Shown here piece by piece: positions 1-9,070 of a stretch of DNA of 36,795 bases. The translations under genes were made by a program, and so were the position numbers. The stretch's first letter is position 1. Every line of letters begins with the position of its first letter. Under the pieces are notes generated by a model that saw only the letters and a program-made list of their open reading frames with translations, did no database searches and was not told the DNA's origin. Source of the stretch: Paracoccaceae bacterium (GTDB taxonomy: Bacteria > Pseudomonadota > Alphaproteobacteria > Rhodobacterales > Rhodobacteraceae); the NCBI GenBank assembly GCA_013139635.1, contig WTAL01000093.1, positions 1-36,795 of the forward strand. The letters run 5' to 3'.

Positions 1-1
1 A

Positions 2-88
2 AACATGCCAGAACTTAGAAAGAAAGTGGCTCACCACTACGGGAAGCAAGCTTTACTATTCGGTGTTTATGACAGTGAGGAGGGTTAG
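2..88 (+). CDS. 3' end of an unidentified gene (left edge)
   Basis: An open frame enters from the left edge and ends at TAG (86-88), giving about 28 residues that finish in YDSEEG. It could be the C-terminus of a longer gene or begin at the ATG at position 5. No domain is recognisable in such a short stretch and there is no clear ribosome binding site for the internal ATG. Being open to the edge is the only support, so this is tentative. Confidence 0.3.
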   Translation, partial: NMPELRKKVAHHYGKQALLFGVYDSEEG

Positions 89-293
89 CTTCGCTGCCCT
101 AATGGCTAGTTAAGTATATAAGTCCCAACCAGTTTAGTGGTATCAGTGCGCAAGGTCGAATACATAATAAAAAGCTTGGATTGTCGAACCCGCGCCGATA
201 GGCATGGTACATAACACTATACGCGTGCGGCTGGGCATGATTAATTGCGATGGTTGCCGCATGATGCACAAGAACGTGGAGGCTTGGATATAA
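89..293. other. Intergenic stretch, no gene seen
   Basis: No supported coding frame, tRNA or strong terminator is visible here. The only useful element is GTGGAGG at 276-282, a good Shine-Dalgarno match placed to serve the SUMF1-family frame that opens at 294. Confidence 0.4.
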
Positions 294-1239
294 ATTATCT
301 CTCTGACAAAACACTTTTTACCCGCCATTCTGTTATGGCTGGCTACGGCCACAACAGCGGAACAGCACCAAGTATTTACCGATGGCGATGATCTTGCGCC
401 GCTGGAGATGTTTCAGGAATGCGCAGACTGCCCTGAAATGATCGTTTTGCCCTCGGGTAGCTTCACCATGGGCGCCCCCTTGGAGGAGTCCGCAGCCGCA
501 TTTCGGCTTTTGAGAAAACCAGAGCTGGGGGTCCCTGACGGTCATCCGCATGAAGGCCCCGAGCATGAGGTCACCATTGATATCCACATCGCCATGGGGC
601 GCAATGAGGTGACCTATGCTGAATTTTTGGCTTGTGTTGAGGATGGCGGCTGCACTCACAGCCCTGATCCCGGCATTCTCACACTGACCGGCTTTGTCTA
701 TGCCGATGATCCCCGTAGCCCGGTGATTGATGTCTCTTATATAGATGTGTTGGAATATGTCGCGTGGCTGAACCACATAACCGATACGGATGCCTACCGC
801 CTGCCCACCGAGGCCGAGTGGGAATATGGTGCTTATGGCGGAGCCGATACCAAATTCGACCAAGGCGACAGCCTGACCACAGAGCAAGCCAATTTTGGGA
901 TTTTCCACCATCGAGATGGTGGGTTTTTTCCCGACCGAAATAACCGCCGCATGCCTGTTCCGGTAGATATGCTAGACGCCGCCAATGCCTGGGGCCTGCG
1001 CCATATGGCGGGCAATGTTTTGGAAAAAAACCATGTCTTGCCTAGCCCAGCGCCATCTTGGCCTTCCCACCTCCAGCGCCTATTTAGCTGATGCGCAGCA
1101 AGCGGACGGCTGCAACCATGTTGTAAAAGGGGGGCGGTACGCGGCAAGTGTTGAATATGCGCCGCCTGCAAATAGAGGGATTGAGAAAGAATCCACCCGA
1201 TCCAGAAGTGTCGGGTTTCGTGTTGTTAGAGAAATGTAG
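294..1239 (+). pseudogene. Frameshifted SUMF1/formylglycine-generating-enzyme-family gene
   Basis: The reading frame from 294 has a hydrophobic leader (LPAILLWLATATTA) and then typical FGE-sulfatase-domain sequence: CPEMIVLPSGSFTMGAP, GPEHEVTI, NEVTYAEF, YRLPTEAEWEYGAYGG and WGLRHMAGNV. At 1017-1021 the frame must shift: as written it runs on as LEKNHV and stops at 1091, while removing one T of TTTT (1018-1021) gives GNVW and joins the other frame, which ends in the expected GFRVVREM at 1239. Restored length is 314 residues. No ATG opens the leader; an ATT or CTG start behind GTGGAGG (276-282), or the internal ATG at 408, would be needed. The restored C-terminal part lacks an obvious catalytic cysteine pair, so a true FGE activity is doubtful. 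Whether the shift is a real mutation or a base-calling error beside T4 and A7 runs cannot be told from here. Confidence 0.75.
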
Positions 1240-1295
1240 GAGAGGAAAAAAGCAGGTATTCAGGCTTTGGGCGTTTCGCGCTCTGCCTCAAGGGC

Positions 1296-1324
1296 TTGCA
1301 CTTTCGCCCATCAGTGCGTATCTG
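1296..1324 (+). promoter_or_regulatory. Candidate sigma-70 promoter for secE-nusG
   Basis: TTGCAC (1296-1301), a 17-base spacer and TATCTG (1319-1324) lie 37 bases before secE. The -10 is weak, so this is a candidate only. Confidence 0.35.
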
Positions 1325-1360
1325 TGAGCAAATCCTATTTACCCGATTCAGGAGCCAAGT

Positions 1361-1561
1361 ATGGCAAAGGCAAATCCGTTCCAGTTTATCCAGCAAGTGC
1401 GCTCGGAAGTTTCCAAGGTTGTGTGGCCCACGCGGCGCGAAACCCTGCTGACCACCGCCATGGTTTTCGCCATGGCCTTTTTCGCAGCGATCTTTTTCTT
1501 CTTTGTGGACTGGATCATTCGCTTGGGCTTGGAAGGCGTTTTGGCCGCCGCTTCCTCTTGA
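1361..1561 (+). CDS. secE: Preprotein translocase subunit SecE
   Basis: SecE is the small essential subunit that clamps SecY in the inner-membrane Sec translocon. The 66-residue product is the short single-span form usual in alphaproteobacteria. It has the conserved amphipathic N-terminal segment with EVSKVVWPTRRE (residues 16-27), followed by one hydrophobic helix (about 30-52, AMVFAMAFFAAIFFFFVDW). AGGAG at 1350-1354 supports the ATG at 1361. It sits directly before nusG, the nearly universal bacterial arrangement; its partner secY is at 33242 in the same window. Confidence 0.96.
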   Translation: MAKANPFQFIQQVRSEVSKVVWPTRRETLLTTAMVFAMAFFAAIFFFFVDWIIRLGLEGVLAAASS

Positions 1562-1600
1562 TCTAGGGTGCTTTTCCCGTTATAGGCAAGGCTCTTACCT

Positions 1601-1636
1601 ACAAACTGCGCGCTTCGATTCGTCGGCGCGCTTTGT
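1601..1636 (+). promoter_or_regulatory. Hairpin in secE-nusG gap, terminator/attenuator-like
   Basis: GCGCGC (1608-1613) pairs with GCGCGC (1626-1631) across a 12-base loop, and ACAAA (1601-1605) pairs with TTTGT (1632-1636) past a two-base bulge. The T-rich stretch that follows (TTTGTTTTGTTG) makes it resemble a weak intrinsic terminator. It could adjust nusG expression relative to secE. Confidence 0.4.
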
Positions 1637-1683
1637 TTTGTTGGGAACGCGGGGCGCAAGCCCTTGAAAGAATTATATAAATC

Positions 1684-1697
1684 GTAGCGCAAGCTAC
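1684..1697 (+). promoter_or_regulatory. Small GCAA-tetraloop hairpin before nusG
   Basis: GTAGC-GCAA-GCTAC is a perfect 5-base-pair stem with a GNRA tetraloop, 22 bases before the nusG start and just before its ribosome binding site (GAAGG, 1704-1708). The position suggests an mRNA structural role, but no function can be assigned. Confidence 0.3.
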
Positions 1698-1719
1698 AGC
1701 ATTGAAGGCACTGATAAAA

Positions 1720-2253
1720 ATGGCGAAACGCTGGTATTCGGTAAGCGTCCTTTCGAATTTCGAAAAGAAAATCGCGGAAGCGATTGAAGAGGCTATTGTG
1801 CAAAAGGGCCTTGAGGACGAAATCGAGCAGGTTTTGGTGCCTACAGAAGAAGTTCTGGAGATGCGCCGCGGCAAGAAAGTAACGCGCGAGCGCCGCTTTA
1901 TGCCGGGTTATGTGCTGGTCAAAATGGAAATGACTGACCGCGCTTACCACGCGATTAACAACATTAACCGCGTCACGGGTTTCCTTGGTGCGCAAAACAC
2001 GCCTTCCCCGATGCGCGACGCCGAAGTGGCGCGCATATTGAATCAGGTAGACGAGAGCGCCGATGCGCCGCGTAACCTGATCTTCTTTGATATCGGCGAG
2101 CAAGTTAACGTGATCGACGGCCCGTTTGAAGGCTTCTCGGGCATGGTTGAGGATGTGGATCAAGAAAACGCCCGCCTTAAAGTGACCGTATCAATTTTTG
2201 GCCGGGCAACCCCGGTTGAACTCGAATTCACTCAGGTGTCTAAACCCACCTAG
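1720..2253 (+). CDS. nusG: Transcription termination/antitermination factor NusG
   Basis: NusG binds RNA polymerase at the beta' clamp helices, raises processivity and couples transcription to Rho or to the ribosome. The 177-residue protein begins MAKRWYSVSVLSNFEKK, the start of the NGN domain, with RRFMPGYVLVKM near residues 58-71; a KOW domain follows (about 124-177, FDIGEQVNVIDGPFEGFSGMVEDVD). The ATG at 1720 is chosen over an upstream in-frame TTG at 1702 because family members begin MAKRWY and GAAGG (1704-1708) is correctly spaced. It lies between secE and the L11 operon. Confidence 0.96.
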   Translation: MAKRWYSVSVLSNFEKKIAEAIEEAIVQKGLEDEIEQVLVPTEEVLEMRRGKKVTRERRFMPGYVLVKMEMTDRAYHAINNINRVTGFLGAQNTPSPMRDAEVARILNQVDESADAPRNLIFFDIGEQVNVIDGPFEGFSGMVEDVDQENARLKVTVSIFGRATPVELEFTQVSKPT

Positions 2254-2263
2254 TGTTAACCCC

Positions 2264-2296
2264 GGTGGGAGGTTGGGCTACGGCTACAACCGCACC
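2264..2296 (+). promoter_or_regulatory. Candidate L1-binding leader of rplKA
   Basis: GGTG (2264-2267) pairs with CACC (2293-2296) and GGTTG (2271-2275) with CAACC (2287-2291), separated by an asymmetric internal loop (GGA opposite G). The GTGGGAGG strand resembles the conserved strand of L1 targets in 23S rRNA and in L11-L1 leaders, where excess L1 represses its own operon. GATGATGAACAAAGGAGG downstream leads into the rplK start. Identification is by motif memory, not alignment. Confidence 0.5.
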
Positions 2297-2344
2297 ACTA
2301 TACCATGCCGCACTCGGCGGCGATGATGAACAAAGGAGGCCAAC

Positions 2345-2773
2345 ATGGCCAAGAAAATTGCTGGCACTATGAAGTTGCAAGTGCCTGCCGGTAAGGCAAA
2401 CCCATCTCCACCCGTAGGCCCAGCATTGGGTCAACGCGGCTTGAACATCATGGAGTTTTGTAAAGCGTTTAACGCCAAAACCCAAGAGATGGAATCTGGC
2501 GCGCCATGCCCAACGATTATCACCTATTACGTTGATAAATCTTTCACCATGGAAATTAAGACGCCACCGGCTTCTTATATGCTGAAAAAAGCTGCCAAGG
2601 TAAAATCTGGTGCCGCTACGCCTTCGCGCGAAGTTGTTGGCTCAGTGACCGTGAAGCAGGTTAAAGAGATCGCCGAAGCCAAGATGAAAGACCTGAATGC
2701 GGTTGACATCGAGGGCGCTGTGAAAATCATCATGGGCTCTGCCCGTTCGATGGGTATCGAGGTTAAAGGCTAG
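2345..2773 (+). CDS. rplK: 50S ribosomal protein L11
   Basis: L11 binds the GTPase-associated centre of 23S rRNA together with L10/L12 and takes part in factor binding and in the stringent response. The 142-residue sequence shows the N-terminal domain with the proline-rich [27 protein letters not shown] (about 18-44) and the C-terminal rRNA-binding domain ending [18 protein letters not shown] at 2334-2339 gives an excellent ribosome binding site. Three bases separate it from rplA, so the two are translationally linked. Confidence 0.98.
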   Translation: MAKKIAGTMKLQVPAGKANPSPPVGPALGQRGLNIMEFCKAFNAKTQEMESGAPCPTIITYYVDKSFTMEIKTPPASYMLKKAAKVKSGAATPSREVVGSVTVKQVKEIAEAKMKDLNAVDIEGAVKIIMGSARSMGIEVKG

Positions 2774-2776
2774 ATC

Positions 2777-3475
2777 ATGGCAAACGTAGGAAAACGCTTT
2801 GCAGCTGCGAAAGCTGCATTTGAAGGCAAGTCAGAGGTTTCTGTTGAGGAAGCCGTTGCGCTGGTTAAGGGCAATGCCAACGCCAAGTTTGACGAAACCG
2901 TAGACATCGTGTTTGCACTGGGTGTTGACCCGCGCCACGCTGACCAAATGGTGCGCGGTGTTGTGGCTTTGCCAAACGGCACTGGCAAAAACGTTCGTGT
3001 GGCTGTGTTTGCGCGTGATGCAAAAGCTGAAGAAGCGACAGCCGCTGGTGCGGATATCGTAGGCGCGGAAGACCTGATGGAAAGCATCCAGCAGGGCAAC
3101 CTTGATTTTGACCGTTGTATTGCAACGCCAGACATGATGCCAATCGTTGGCCGTCTGGGCAAAATCCTTGGCCCACGTAACCTGATGCCAAACCCGCGGG
3201 TTGGCACGGTAACAATGGACATCAAGGCTGCTGTTGAAGCTGCCAAAGGCGGCGAAGTGCAATTTAAGGCTGAGAAAGCCGGCGTTGTGCATGCAGGCAT
3301 TGGTAAAGCCTCCTTTACCGAGGCTGCCTTGGTTGAGAACGTTAAGTCGATCATCAACGCTGTAGCCAAAGCCCGCCCAACCGGCGCCAAAGGCACATAT
3401 ATCAACAAGATCGCACTGAGCTCCACAATGGGCCCGGGCGTAACGCTTGATATTTCGGCAGCAACTGCTGAATAA
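2777..3475 (+). CDS. rplA: 50S ribosomal protein L1
   Basis: L1 forms the mobile stalk of the 50S subunit near the E site and helps release deacylated tRNA; in many bacteria it also represses its own operon by binding the leader. The 232-residue sequence is standard in length, begins [15 protein letters not shown] and holds [17 protein letters not shown]-type sequence ([21 protein letters not shown], residues about 124-144), the family signature. There is no strong ribosome binding site, consistent with coupling to rplK three bases upstream. Confidence 0.98.
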   Translation: MANVGKRFAAAKAAFEGKSEVSVEEAVALVKGNANAKFDETVDIVFALGVDPRHADQMVRGVVALPNGTGKNVRVAVFARDAKAEEATAAGADIVGAEDLMESIQQGNLDFDRCIATPDMMPIVGRLGKILGPRNLMPNPRVGTVTMDIKAAVEAAKGGEVQFKAEKAGVVHAGIGKASFTEAALVENVKSIINAVAKARPTGAKGTYINKIALSSTMGPGVTLDISAATAE

Positions 3476-3480
3476 GAGAT

Positions 3481-3519
3481 CCCCGCAAGGGGTTTGGGTG
3501 GGCAGAAATGCCCGCCTTT
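3481..3519 (+). promoter_or_regulatory. Two overlapping hairpins at start of rplA-rplJ gap
   Basis: CCCC-GCAA-GGGG (3481-3492) is followed by GGTGGGCA (3497-3504), a GAAA loop and TGCCCGCC (3509-3516), then TTT. Both loops are GNRA tetraloops, and only one of the two structures can form fully because they are so close. The second resembles an intrinsic terminator with a short T run, suggesting attenuation or processing between L1 and L10. Confidence 0.5.
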
Positions 3520-3529
3520 CGTCCGAGAT

Positions 3530-3690
3530 AGTGGGTGCCGCAAGGCTTAATTACCTGCTTGAGATGGAAGCAAAAAAAATCAAAAGGCTTCGGCCCGGAG
3601 GTTTTGGCTGGTTCCGTAAGGACCAAGACGCTAGCGCAAACGTGTTAGTGAAATTGAGCCGGAGGGGGTAACCCTTCCATATAATGGAGC
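3530..3690 (+). promoter_or_regulatory. L10 leader (autoregulatory mRNA structure)
   Basis: The roughly 220-base gap between rplA and rplJ holds CCGCAAGGCTTAATTACCTG and then TGAGATGG, which match my memory of conserved L10-leader sequence. Further on are paired blocks such as GGTTCCGTAAGGACC and CGCTAGCG. In this family of leaders the L10(L12) complex binds a kink-turn-containing structure and represses translation of rplJ and rplL. The exact fold was not computed. Confidence 0.65.
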
Positions 3691-3696
3691 AAATCT

Positions 3697-4212
3697 GTGG
3701 ATAGAGCCCAAAAAGAAGCAGTGATCGGTGAACTCGGTCAAATCTTCACGGACTCTGGTGTTGTCGTGGTTTCACGTTACACCGGTCTAACAGTTGCAGA
3801 GATGACAGACTACCGCCTTCGGATGACCGAAGCTGGTGGTGTTGTTCGTGTCGCCAAAAACAGGCTCGCCAAAATCGCCCTGAAAGATACTCAATGTGAA
3901 AGCATTGGTGATCTTTTGTCAGGTATGGTTGTGTTTGCATATTCCGAGGATCCGGTAGCGGCGGCGAAAGCCACGCAAGCCTTTGCTAAAGATAACGAAA
4001 AGCTCGTTGTTCTTGGCGGTTCCATGGGTGACACAATACTTGACGCAGCCGGTGTTAAAGCTGTGGCCGCTATGCCAAGCCGTGAAGAGGTTCTTGCCTC
4101 TATTGCTGCTTGTCTTGGCGCTCCTGCCTCTGACATTGCTGGCGCGATTGGCGCACCTGCCTCTAATATCGCTGGTATACTTTCTACCATCGAAGAAGCG
4201 GCAACGGCGTAA
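3697..4212 (+). CDS. rplJ: 50S ribosomal protein L10
   Basis: L10 is the base of the flexible stalk: its N-terminal domain binds 23S rRNA beside L11 and its C-terminal helix carries L7/L12 dimers. The 171-residue product starts [17 protein letters not shown], contains [12 protein letters not shown] (about 54-65), and ends in an alanine-rich helix (residues 128-170) suited to holding L12 dimers. The start codon is GTG, preceded by GGAG (3686-3689). It follows the L10 leader and is co-transcribed with rplL. Confidence 0.97.
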   Translation: MDRAQKEAVIGELGQIFTDSGVVVVSRYTGLTVAEMTDYRLRMTEAGGVVRVAKNRLAKIALKDTQCESIGDLLSGMVVFAYSEDPVAAAKATQAFAKDNEKLVVLGGSMGDTILDAAGVKAVAAMPSREEVLASIAACLGAPASDIAGAIGAPASNIAGILSTIEEAATA

Positions 4213-4229
4213 TCTCTACGACTTAAAAG

Positions 4230-4264
4230 ACCGGATTAATGTGAACTATTTCATACCGGATTAA
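4230..4264 (+). repeat. Direct repeat ACCGGATTAA in rplJ-rplL gap
   Basis: ACCGGATTAA occurs at 4230-4239 and again at 4255-4264, 25 bases apart, in the 81-base gap. The gap is otherwise AT-rich and unstructured. No function is known to me; it could be chance. Confidence 0.5.
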
Positions 4265-4293
4265 AATTGAAACTAAAACGGAAAGCATAAAAA

Positions 4294-4662
4294 ATGGCTG
4301 ATCTGAAAAAACTTGCTGATGAGATTGTTGCACTGACACTTCTCGAAGCTGTAGAACTAAAAAATATCCTCAAAGACGAGCACGGCATTGAGCCAGCTGC
4401 TGGTGGCGCTGTTGTAATGGCCGCCGCTGAAGGTGGCGCTGCTGAAGAAGAAAAAGACGAGTTCGACATCGTTCTCGTTTCTGCTGGCGACAAGAAAATC
4501 GGCGTGATCAAAGAAGTGCGCGCGATTACGGGTCTTGGCCTGAAAGAAGCCAAAGCTGTGGTTGATGCTGGCGGCAAAGTTAAAGAAGGCGTTTCTAAAG
4601 CTGAAGCTGAAGAGATTAAAGCCAAGCTCGAAGCTGCTGGTGCAACTGTTGAGATGAAGTAA
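4294..4662 (+). CDS. rplL: 50S ribosomal protein L7/L12
   Basis: L7/L12 is the multicopy acidic stalk protein that recruits EF-Tu, EF-G and other GTPases. The 122-residue protein has the N-terminal dimerisation and L10-binding helices ([20 protein letters not shown]), an Ala/Gly-rich hinge (about 36-52) and the globular C-terminal domain with [21 protein letters not shown] and [12 protein letters not shown]. Its ribosome binding site is weak (GGAAAG, 4280-4285). It ends just before a cluster of hairpins preceding rpoB. Confidence 0.98.
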   Translation: MADLKKLADEIVALTLLEAVELKNILKDEHGIEPAAGGAVVMAAAEGGAAEEEKDEFDIVLVSAGDKKIGVIKEVRAITGLGLKEAKAVVDAGGKVKEGVSKAEAEEIKAKLEAAGATVEMK

Positions 4663-4663
4663 T

Positions 4664-4732
4664 TTGGTGCGGTTTAGGCCGCAACCAAGCTAAAAAAGCT
4701 GGATCCGCTAGAATTGGTGGGTCCAGCATTTT
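4664..4732 (+). promoter_or_regulatory. Two hairpins after rplL, second terminator-like
   Basis: The first stem pairs TTGGT and GCGG (4664-4672) with CCGC and ACCAA (4679-4688), with one bulged A. The second pairs CTGGATCC (4699-4706) with GGGTCCAG (4719-4726), eight pairs including one wobble, and is followed by CATTTT. Such a structure between rplL and rpoB can act as a partial terminator, letting ribosomal stalk proteins be made in excess over RNA polymerase as in enterobacteria. Confidence 0.5.
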
Positions 4733-4736
4733 GCGT

Positions 4737-4769
4737 CTTTCAGGCCGCCCGCGCTGGGCCGCCTGAAAG
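4737..4769 (+). promoter_or_regulatory. Long hairpin before rpoB, possible RNase III site
   Basis: CTTTCAGGC (4737-4745) pairs perfectly with GCCTGAAAG (4761-4769); inside, after a C-C mismatch, GCCC (4747-4750) pairs with GGGC (4756-4759). The total of 13 pairs has no T tract after it, which fits a processing stem better than a terminator. In Escherichia coli an RNase III site lies in the same rplL-rpoB gap. Confidence 0.5.
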
Positions 4770-4887
4770 GTGCAAGCCGACCGGAAGCGAGACGTGGGAA
4801 TTTCGCAAGAATGGGTCGGCCCAACCGCAGGGCTTTAGGTGCATGTTCCCAATCATGTGTCGGGCGTTGAAAAAGGTGAATAAGAGC

Positions 4888-7800
4888 ATGGCTCAGACAT
4901 TTTCAGGTCGCAAACGTATCCGTAAATTTTACGGCCACATTGAAGAAATCGCTAAAATGCCAAACCTGATCGAGGTGCAGAAAAGCTCCTACGATCTATT
5001 TTTGGATTCCGGCGAAAAAGGTATGCCGTTGGACGACAAAGGCATCAATGCCGTGTTCAACTCGGTATTTCCGATCAAAGATTTTAACGACACTGCCAGC
5101 ATTGAGTATGTAAAATACGAGCTGGAAGAGCCGAAATATGACGTAGAGGAATGCCAGCAGCGCGATATGACATATAGCGCGCCGCTTAAGGTGACCCTCC
5201 GTTTGATCGTGTTTGATGTGGACGAAGACACTGGTGCGCGCACCGTGAAAGACATCAAAGAGCAAGAAGTTTTCATGGGGGATATGCCCCTCATGACAGA
5301 CATCGGCACGTTTATCGTAAACGGCACCGAGCGGGTCATCGTTTCCCAGATGCACCGTTCGCCGGGCGTGTTCTTTGACCACGACAAAGGCAAAACCCAT
5401 GCTTCAGGCAAGCTGCTTTTCACCAGCCGTATTATCCCCTATCGCGGCTCATGGTTGGATTTCGAGTTTGACGCTAAAGACAATGTTTACACCCGTATTG
5501 ACCGCCGCCGGAAGCTGCCGGTTACCACGCTGCTTTATGCGCTGGGCCTCGACCAAGAGGGCATCATGGATGCCTATTATGATACGGTTGATTATAAGCT
5601 CAACAAAAAGAAAAAGGGCTGGGCGACTAAGTTCTTCCCTGAGCGGATCAAAGGCACCAAGCCTGATTTTGACATCATCGATGCCAAAACCGGTGAAGTG
5701 ATCGCAGAAGCCGGCAAAAAAGTTACGCCGCGCACCGTTAAAAAGCTGATTGATTCAGGTGATGTGACCGAAGTTTTGATGCCAATGGACAACATCCTTG
5801 GTCGTTTTTCGGCGAAAGACATCATCGACGAGGAAACCGGCGAGATCTGGATCGAAGCTGGTGGCGAGATCACCGAAGAGCTGGATAAAGAGGGCAACGT
5901 CATTGGCGGCACCCTGCTGACCCTGCTTGATAACGGCGTTACCAAGATCCCGACGCTCGACATTGATAACATCAATGTTGGCCCTTACATGCGCAACACC
6001 ATGGCGCTGGATAAAAACCTGAATCGCAACACCGCGTTGATGGATATTTACCGCGTAATGCGCCCGGGCGAGCCGCCCACCGTTGATGCGGCGTCTACCA
6101 TGTTTGACGCAATGTTCTTTGAATCAGATCGCTTTGATCTTTCCACCGTTGGCCGTGTTAAAATGAACATGCGCCTTGAGCTTGATGCGCCGGACACCCA
6201 GCGCACCTTGCGTAAGGAAGACATCATTGCCGTGGTTAAAGGCCTCGTTGATTTGCGTGATGGCAAAGGCTCGGTCGATGATATTGACCACCTTGGCAAC
6301 CGTCGTGTGCGCTCTGTTGGCGAGCTGATGGAAAACCAGTATCGCGTTGGCCTGCTGCGCATGGAGCGCGCCATTCGTGAGCGCATGTCATCCGTTGAAA
6401 TTGACAACGTGATGCCGCAAGACCTGATTAACGCCAAGCCTGCGGCCGCTGCCGTGCGCGAGTTCTTCGGCTCTTCGCAGCTCTCGCAATTCATGGACCA
6501 AAACAACCCGCTTTCAGAGGTCACGCACAAGCGTCGCCTTTCAGCGCTTGGGCCTGGTGGCCTAACGCGTGAGCGGGCCGGCTTTGAGGTGCGCGACGTG
6601 CACCCAACCCACTACGGCCGTCTTTGCCCGATTGAAACACCGGAGGGGCCAAATATTGGTCTGATCAACTCCTTGGCGTCTTACGCGCGGGTTAACAAAT
6701 ATGGCTTCATCGAAACACCGTATCGCACGGTTAAAGATGGGCAAGTAACGGATGAAGTCCGTTACATGTCAGCTACCGAAGAAATGCGCTACACTGTGGC
6801 GCAGGCCAATGCGGACCTAGATGAAGAGGGTCGTTTCACCAATGACCTGATCTCCACCCGCCAAGCAGGTGAGCACATGCTCAACCCACCAGAGAACATT
6901 GACCTGATCGACGTTTCACCAAAGCAGTTGGTATCCGTTGCGGCTTCGCTGATTCCTTTCCTTGAGAACGATGACGCCAACCGCGCGCTTATGGGTTCAA
7001 ACATGCAACGCCAAGCGGTGCCACTGGTTAAGGCCGAAGCGCCTTACGTGGGCACCGGCATTGAAGAGATTGTAGCACGGGATTCCGGCGCTGCGATTGT
7101 GGCCAAGCGTGGTGGTATTGTTGACCAAGTAGACGCGATGCGCATTGTTGTGCGTGCGACCGAGGACCTCGAAGTGGGTGATCCGGGCGTAGACATCTAC
7201 CGTCTGCGTAAGTTCCAACGCTCGAACCAAAACACCTGTATCAACCAGCGCCCGCTGGTGAAGGTGGGTGACAAAGTGCACAAAGCCGAGGTTATTGCTG
7301 ACGGACCAAGCACTGATTTGGGTGAATTGGCTCTGGGTAAAAACGTGCTCGTGGCCTTTATGCCATGGCAGGGCTACAACTATGAGGACTCGATCCTGAT
7401 CTCTGAGCGCATCGTTAAAGACGACGTGTTTACCTCGATCCATATCGAGGAATTTGAGGTTGCCGCGCGTGATACCAAGCTTGGGCCTGAAGAAATTACC
7501 CGCGATATTCCGAATGTAGGCGAGGAAGCTTTGCGCAACCTCGACGAAGCGGGCATCGTTTATATTGGCGCCGAAGTTGGGCCTGCTGACATTTTGGTGG
7601 GTAAAATCACGCCAAAGGGCGAAAGCGCAATGACACCGGAGGAGAAACTCCTGCGGGCGATCTTTGGCGAGAAGGCAAGCGATGTGCGTGACACATCCCT
7701 CCGCCTGAAGCCGGGTGACTTTGGCACCGTTGTGGACGTGCGCGTTTTCAATCGCCACGGCATTGATAAAGACGAGCGCGCGATTCAGATCGAGCGTGAA

Positions 7801-9024
7801 GAAGTTGAACGCCTGTCGCGTGACCGCGACGACGAGATCACCATTTTGGAGCGGAATACTTATGGCCGCCTCAAGGGTATGATCTTGGGCAAAAAGGCTG
7901 TGAAAGGCCCGAAGGGCGTGAAGGCTGGCTCGGAAATTACCGAAGAGCTGCTGGATAGCCTGAGCAAAGGCCAGTGGTGGCAGCTTGCTTTGTCGGAAGA
8001 CGACGACGCGGCGCATGTGGAAGCTTTGAACGCACAGTTTGAAGCCAACAAGCGCACAATGACCGCTCGTTTTGACGACAAGGTGGAGAAAGTCCGCCGT
8101 GGGGATGACCTACCACCGGGTGCGATGAAGATCGTTAAGGTGTTTGTAGCGGTGAAGCGTAAGCTGCAACCGGGCGACAAAATGGCGGGTCGTCACGGCA
8201 ACAAAGGGGTTATCTCCAAAGTTGTTCCACAAGAGGACATGCCGTTCCTTGCCGACGGTACGCCAGTTGATGTGGTGTTGAACCCACTTGGTGTGCCTTC
8301 ACGTATGAACGTTGGGCAAATCCTTGAAACCCACATGGGTTGGGCTGCGCATAATCTTGGCCGCTCCATTGAGGATGCTCTGGCGGAATACAAACGCTCA
8401 GGCGATATGACACCAGTAACCGACGCTATGAAAATCGCTTATGGCGAAGATACATATGCTGAAGCGACCGCTGATATGGACGAGGATAACATCCTTGAAG
8501 CTGCGAGCAATGTGACCCGTGGTGTGCCTATCGCAACGCCTGTTTTTGACGGTGCCAAAGAGGCAGACGTGAATGACGCGCTGATGCGTGCGGGCTTGGA
8601 TACTTCTGGGCAAAGCACTGTGTTTGATGGCCGTACAGGTGAGCAATTTGCCCGCCCTGTTACTGTGGGCATGAAGTATATCCTCAAGCTCCACCACCTC
8701 GTGGACGAGAAAATCCACGCGCGTTCAACAGGGCCTTACAGCCTTGTGACCCAGCAACCATTGGGTGGTAAAGCCCAGTTTGGTGGTCAGCGCTTTGGTG
8801 AGATGGAAGTTTGGGCGCTTGAAGCTTATGGCGCGGCTTACACCTTGCAGGAAATGCTCACCGTTAAATCGGATGACGTGGCAGGCCGGACCAAGGTTTA
8901 TGAAAGCATCGTCAAGGGCGAGGACAATTTCGAGGCTGGCGTGCCAGAATCGTTTAATGTGCTTGTCAAAGAAGTTCGCGGCCTCGGGCTGAATATGGAA
9001 CTTCGGGACTCGGAGGCGGAGTAG
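4888..9024 (+). CDS. rpoB: DNA-directed RNA polymerase subunit beta
   Basis: RpoB forms one pincer and half of the active centre of RNA polymerase. The 1378-residue length is typical for alphaproteobacteria. The start at 4888 ([21 protein letters not shown]) matches the family; the frame stays open further upstream to 4714 and a GTG at 4876 is possible, but AAGG (4873-4876) suits the chosen ATG. The rifampicin pocket, about residues 526-560, reads [23 protein letters not shown] then SALGPGGL in separate blocks, all wild-type. [10 protein letters not shown], at residues 1098-1107, is an active-centre signature. The C-terminus ends [14 protein letters not shown]. It is followed 46 bases later by rpoC. 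Confidence 0.98.
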   Translation: MAQTFSGRKRIRKFYGHIEEIAKMPNLIEVQKSSYDLFLDSGEKGMPLDDKGINAVFNSVFPIKDFNDTASIEYVKYELEEPKYDVEECQQRDMTYSAPLKVTLRLIVFDVDEDTGARTVKDIKEQEVFMGDMPLMTDIGTFIVNGTERVIVSQMHRSPGVFFDHDKGKTHASGKLLFTSRIIPYRGSWLDFEFDAKDNVYTRIDRRRKLPVTTLLYALGLDQEGIMDAYYDTVDYKLNKKKKGWATKFFPERIKGTKPDFDIIDAKTGEVIAEAGKKVTPRTVKKLIDSGDVTEVLMPMDNILGRFSAKDIIDEETGEIWIEAGGEITEELDKEGNVIGGTLLTLLDNGVTKIPTLDIDNINVGPYMRNTMALDKNLNRNTALMDIYRVMRPGEPPTVDAASTMFDAMFFESDRFDLSTVGRVKMNMRLELDAPDTQRTLRKEDIIAVVKGLVDLRDGKGSVDDIDHLGNRRVRSVGELMENQYRVGLLRMERAIRERMSSVEIDNVMPQDLINAKPAAAAVREFFGSSQLSQFMDQNNPLSEVTHKRRLSALGPGGLTRERAGFEVRDVHPTHYGRLCPIETPEGPNIGLINSLASYARVNKYGFIETPYRTVKDGQVTDEVRYMSATEEMRYTVAQANADLDEEGRFTNDLISTRQAGEHMLNPPENIDLIDVSPKQLVSVAASLIPFLENDDANRALMGSNMQRQAVPLVKAEAPYVGTGIEEIVARDSGAAIVAKRGGIVDQVDAMRIVVRATEDLEVGDPGVDIYRLRKFQRSNQNTCINQRPLVKVGDKVHKAEVIADGPSTDLGELALGKNVLVAFMPWQGYNYEDSILISERIVKDDVFTSIHIEEFEVAARDTKLGPEEITRDIPNVGEEALRNLDEAGIVYIGAEVGPADILVGKITPKGESAMTPEEKLLRAIFGEKASDVRDTSLRLKPGDFGTVVDVRVFNRHGIDKDERAIQIEREEVERLSRDRDDEITILERNTYGRLKGMILGKKAVKGPKGVKAGSEITEELLDSLSKGQWWQLALSEDDDAAHVEALNAQFEANKRTMTARFDDKVEKVRRGDDLPPGAMKIVKVFVAVKRKLQPGDKMAGRHGNKGVISKVVPQEDMPFLADGTPVDVVLNPLGVPSRMNVGQILETHMGWAAHNLGRSIEDALAEYKRSGDMTPVTDAMKIAYGEDTYAEATADMDEDNILEAASNVTRGVPIATPVFDGAKEADVNDALMRAGLDTSGQSTVFDGRTGEQFARPVTVGMKYILKLHHLVDEKIHARSTGPYSLVTQQPLGGKAQFGGQRFGEMEVWALEAYGAAYTLQEMLTVKSDDVAGRTKVYESIVKGEDNFEAGVPESFNVLVKEVRGLGLNMELRDSEAE

Positions 9025-9070
9025 GGCGTTCGCGCCCACTTCCAACTGAAAAGAGATTGAGGATCACAAA

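Noticed and set aside
1240-1360. Search for tRNA-Trp before secE
   Set aside because: Many relatives have a tRNA gene here, but no cloverleaf or T-arm sequence is present in this gap or elsewhere in the window.
1348-2163. Reverse-strand open frame across secE and nusG
   Set aside because: Crosses two well-supported genes and their hairpin gap; composition is that of a shadow frame.
4714-4887. N-terminal extension of RpoB
   Set aside because: It would run through the hairpins before rpoB; family members begin MAQTF, which matches the ATG at 4888.
6997-8016. Long reverse-strand open frame of 339 codons within rpoB
   Set aside because: It lies entirely antisense to rpoB, shows no family resemblance, and results from codon bias of the true gene.
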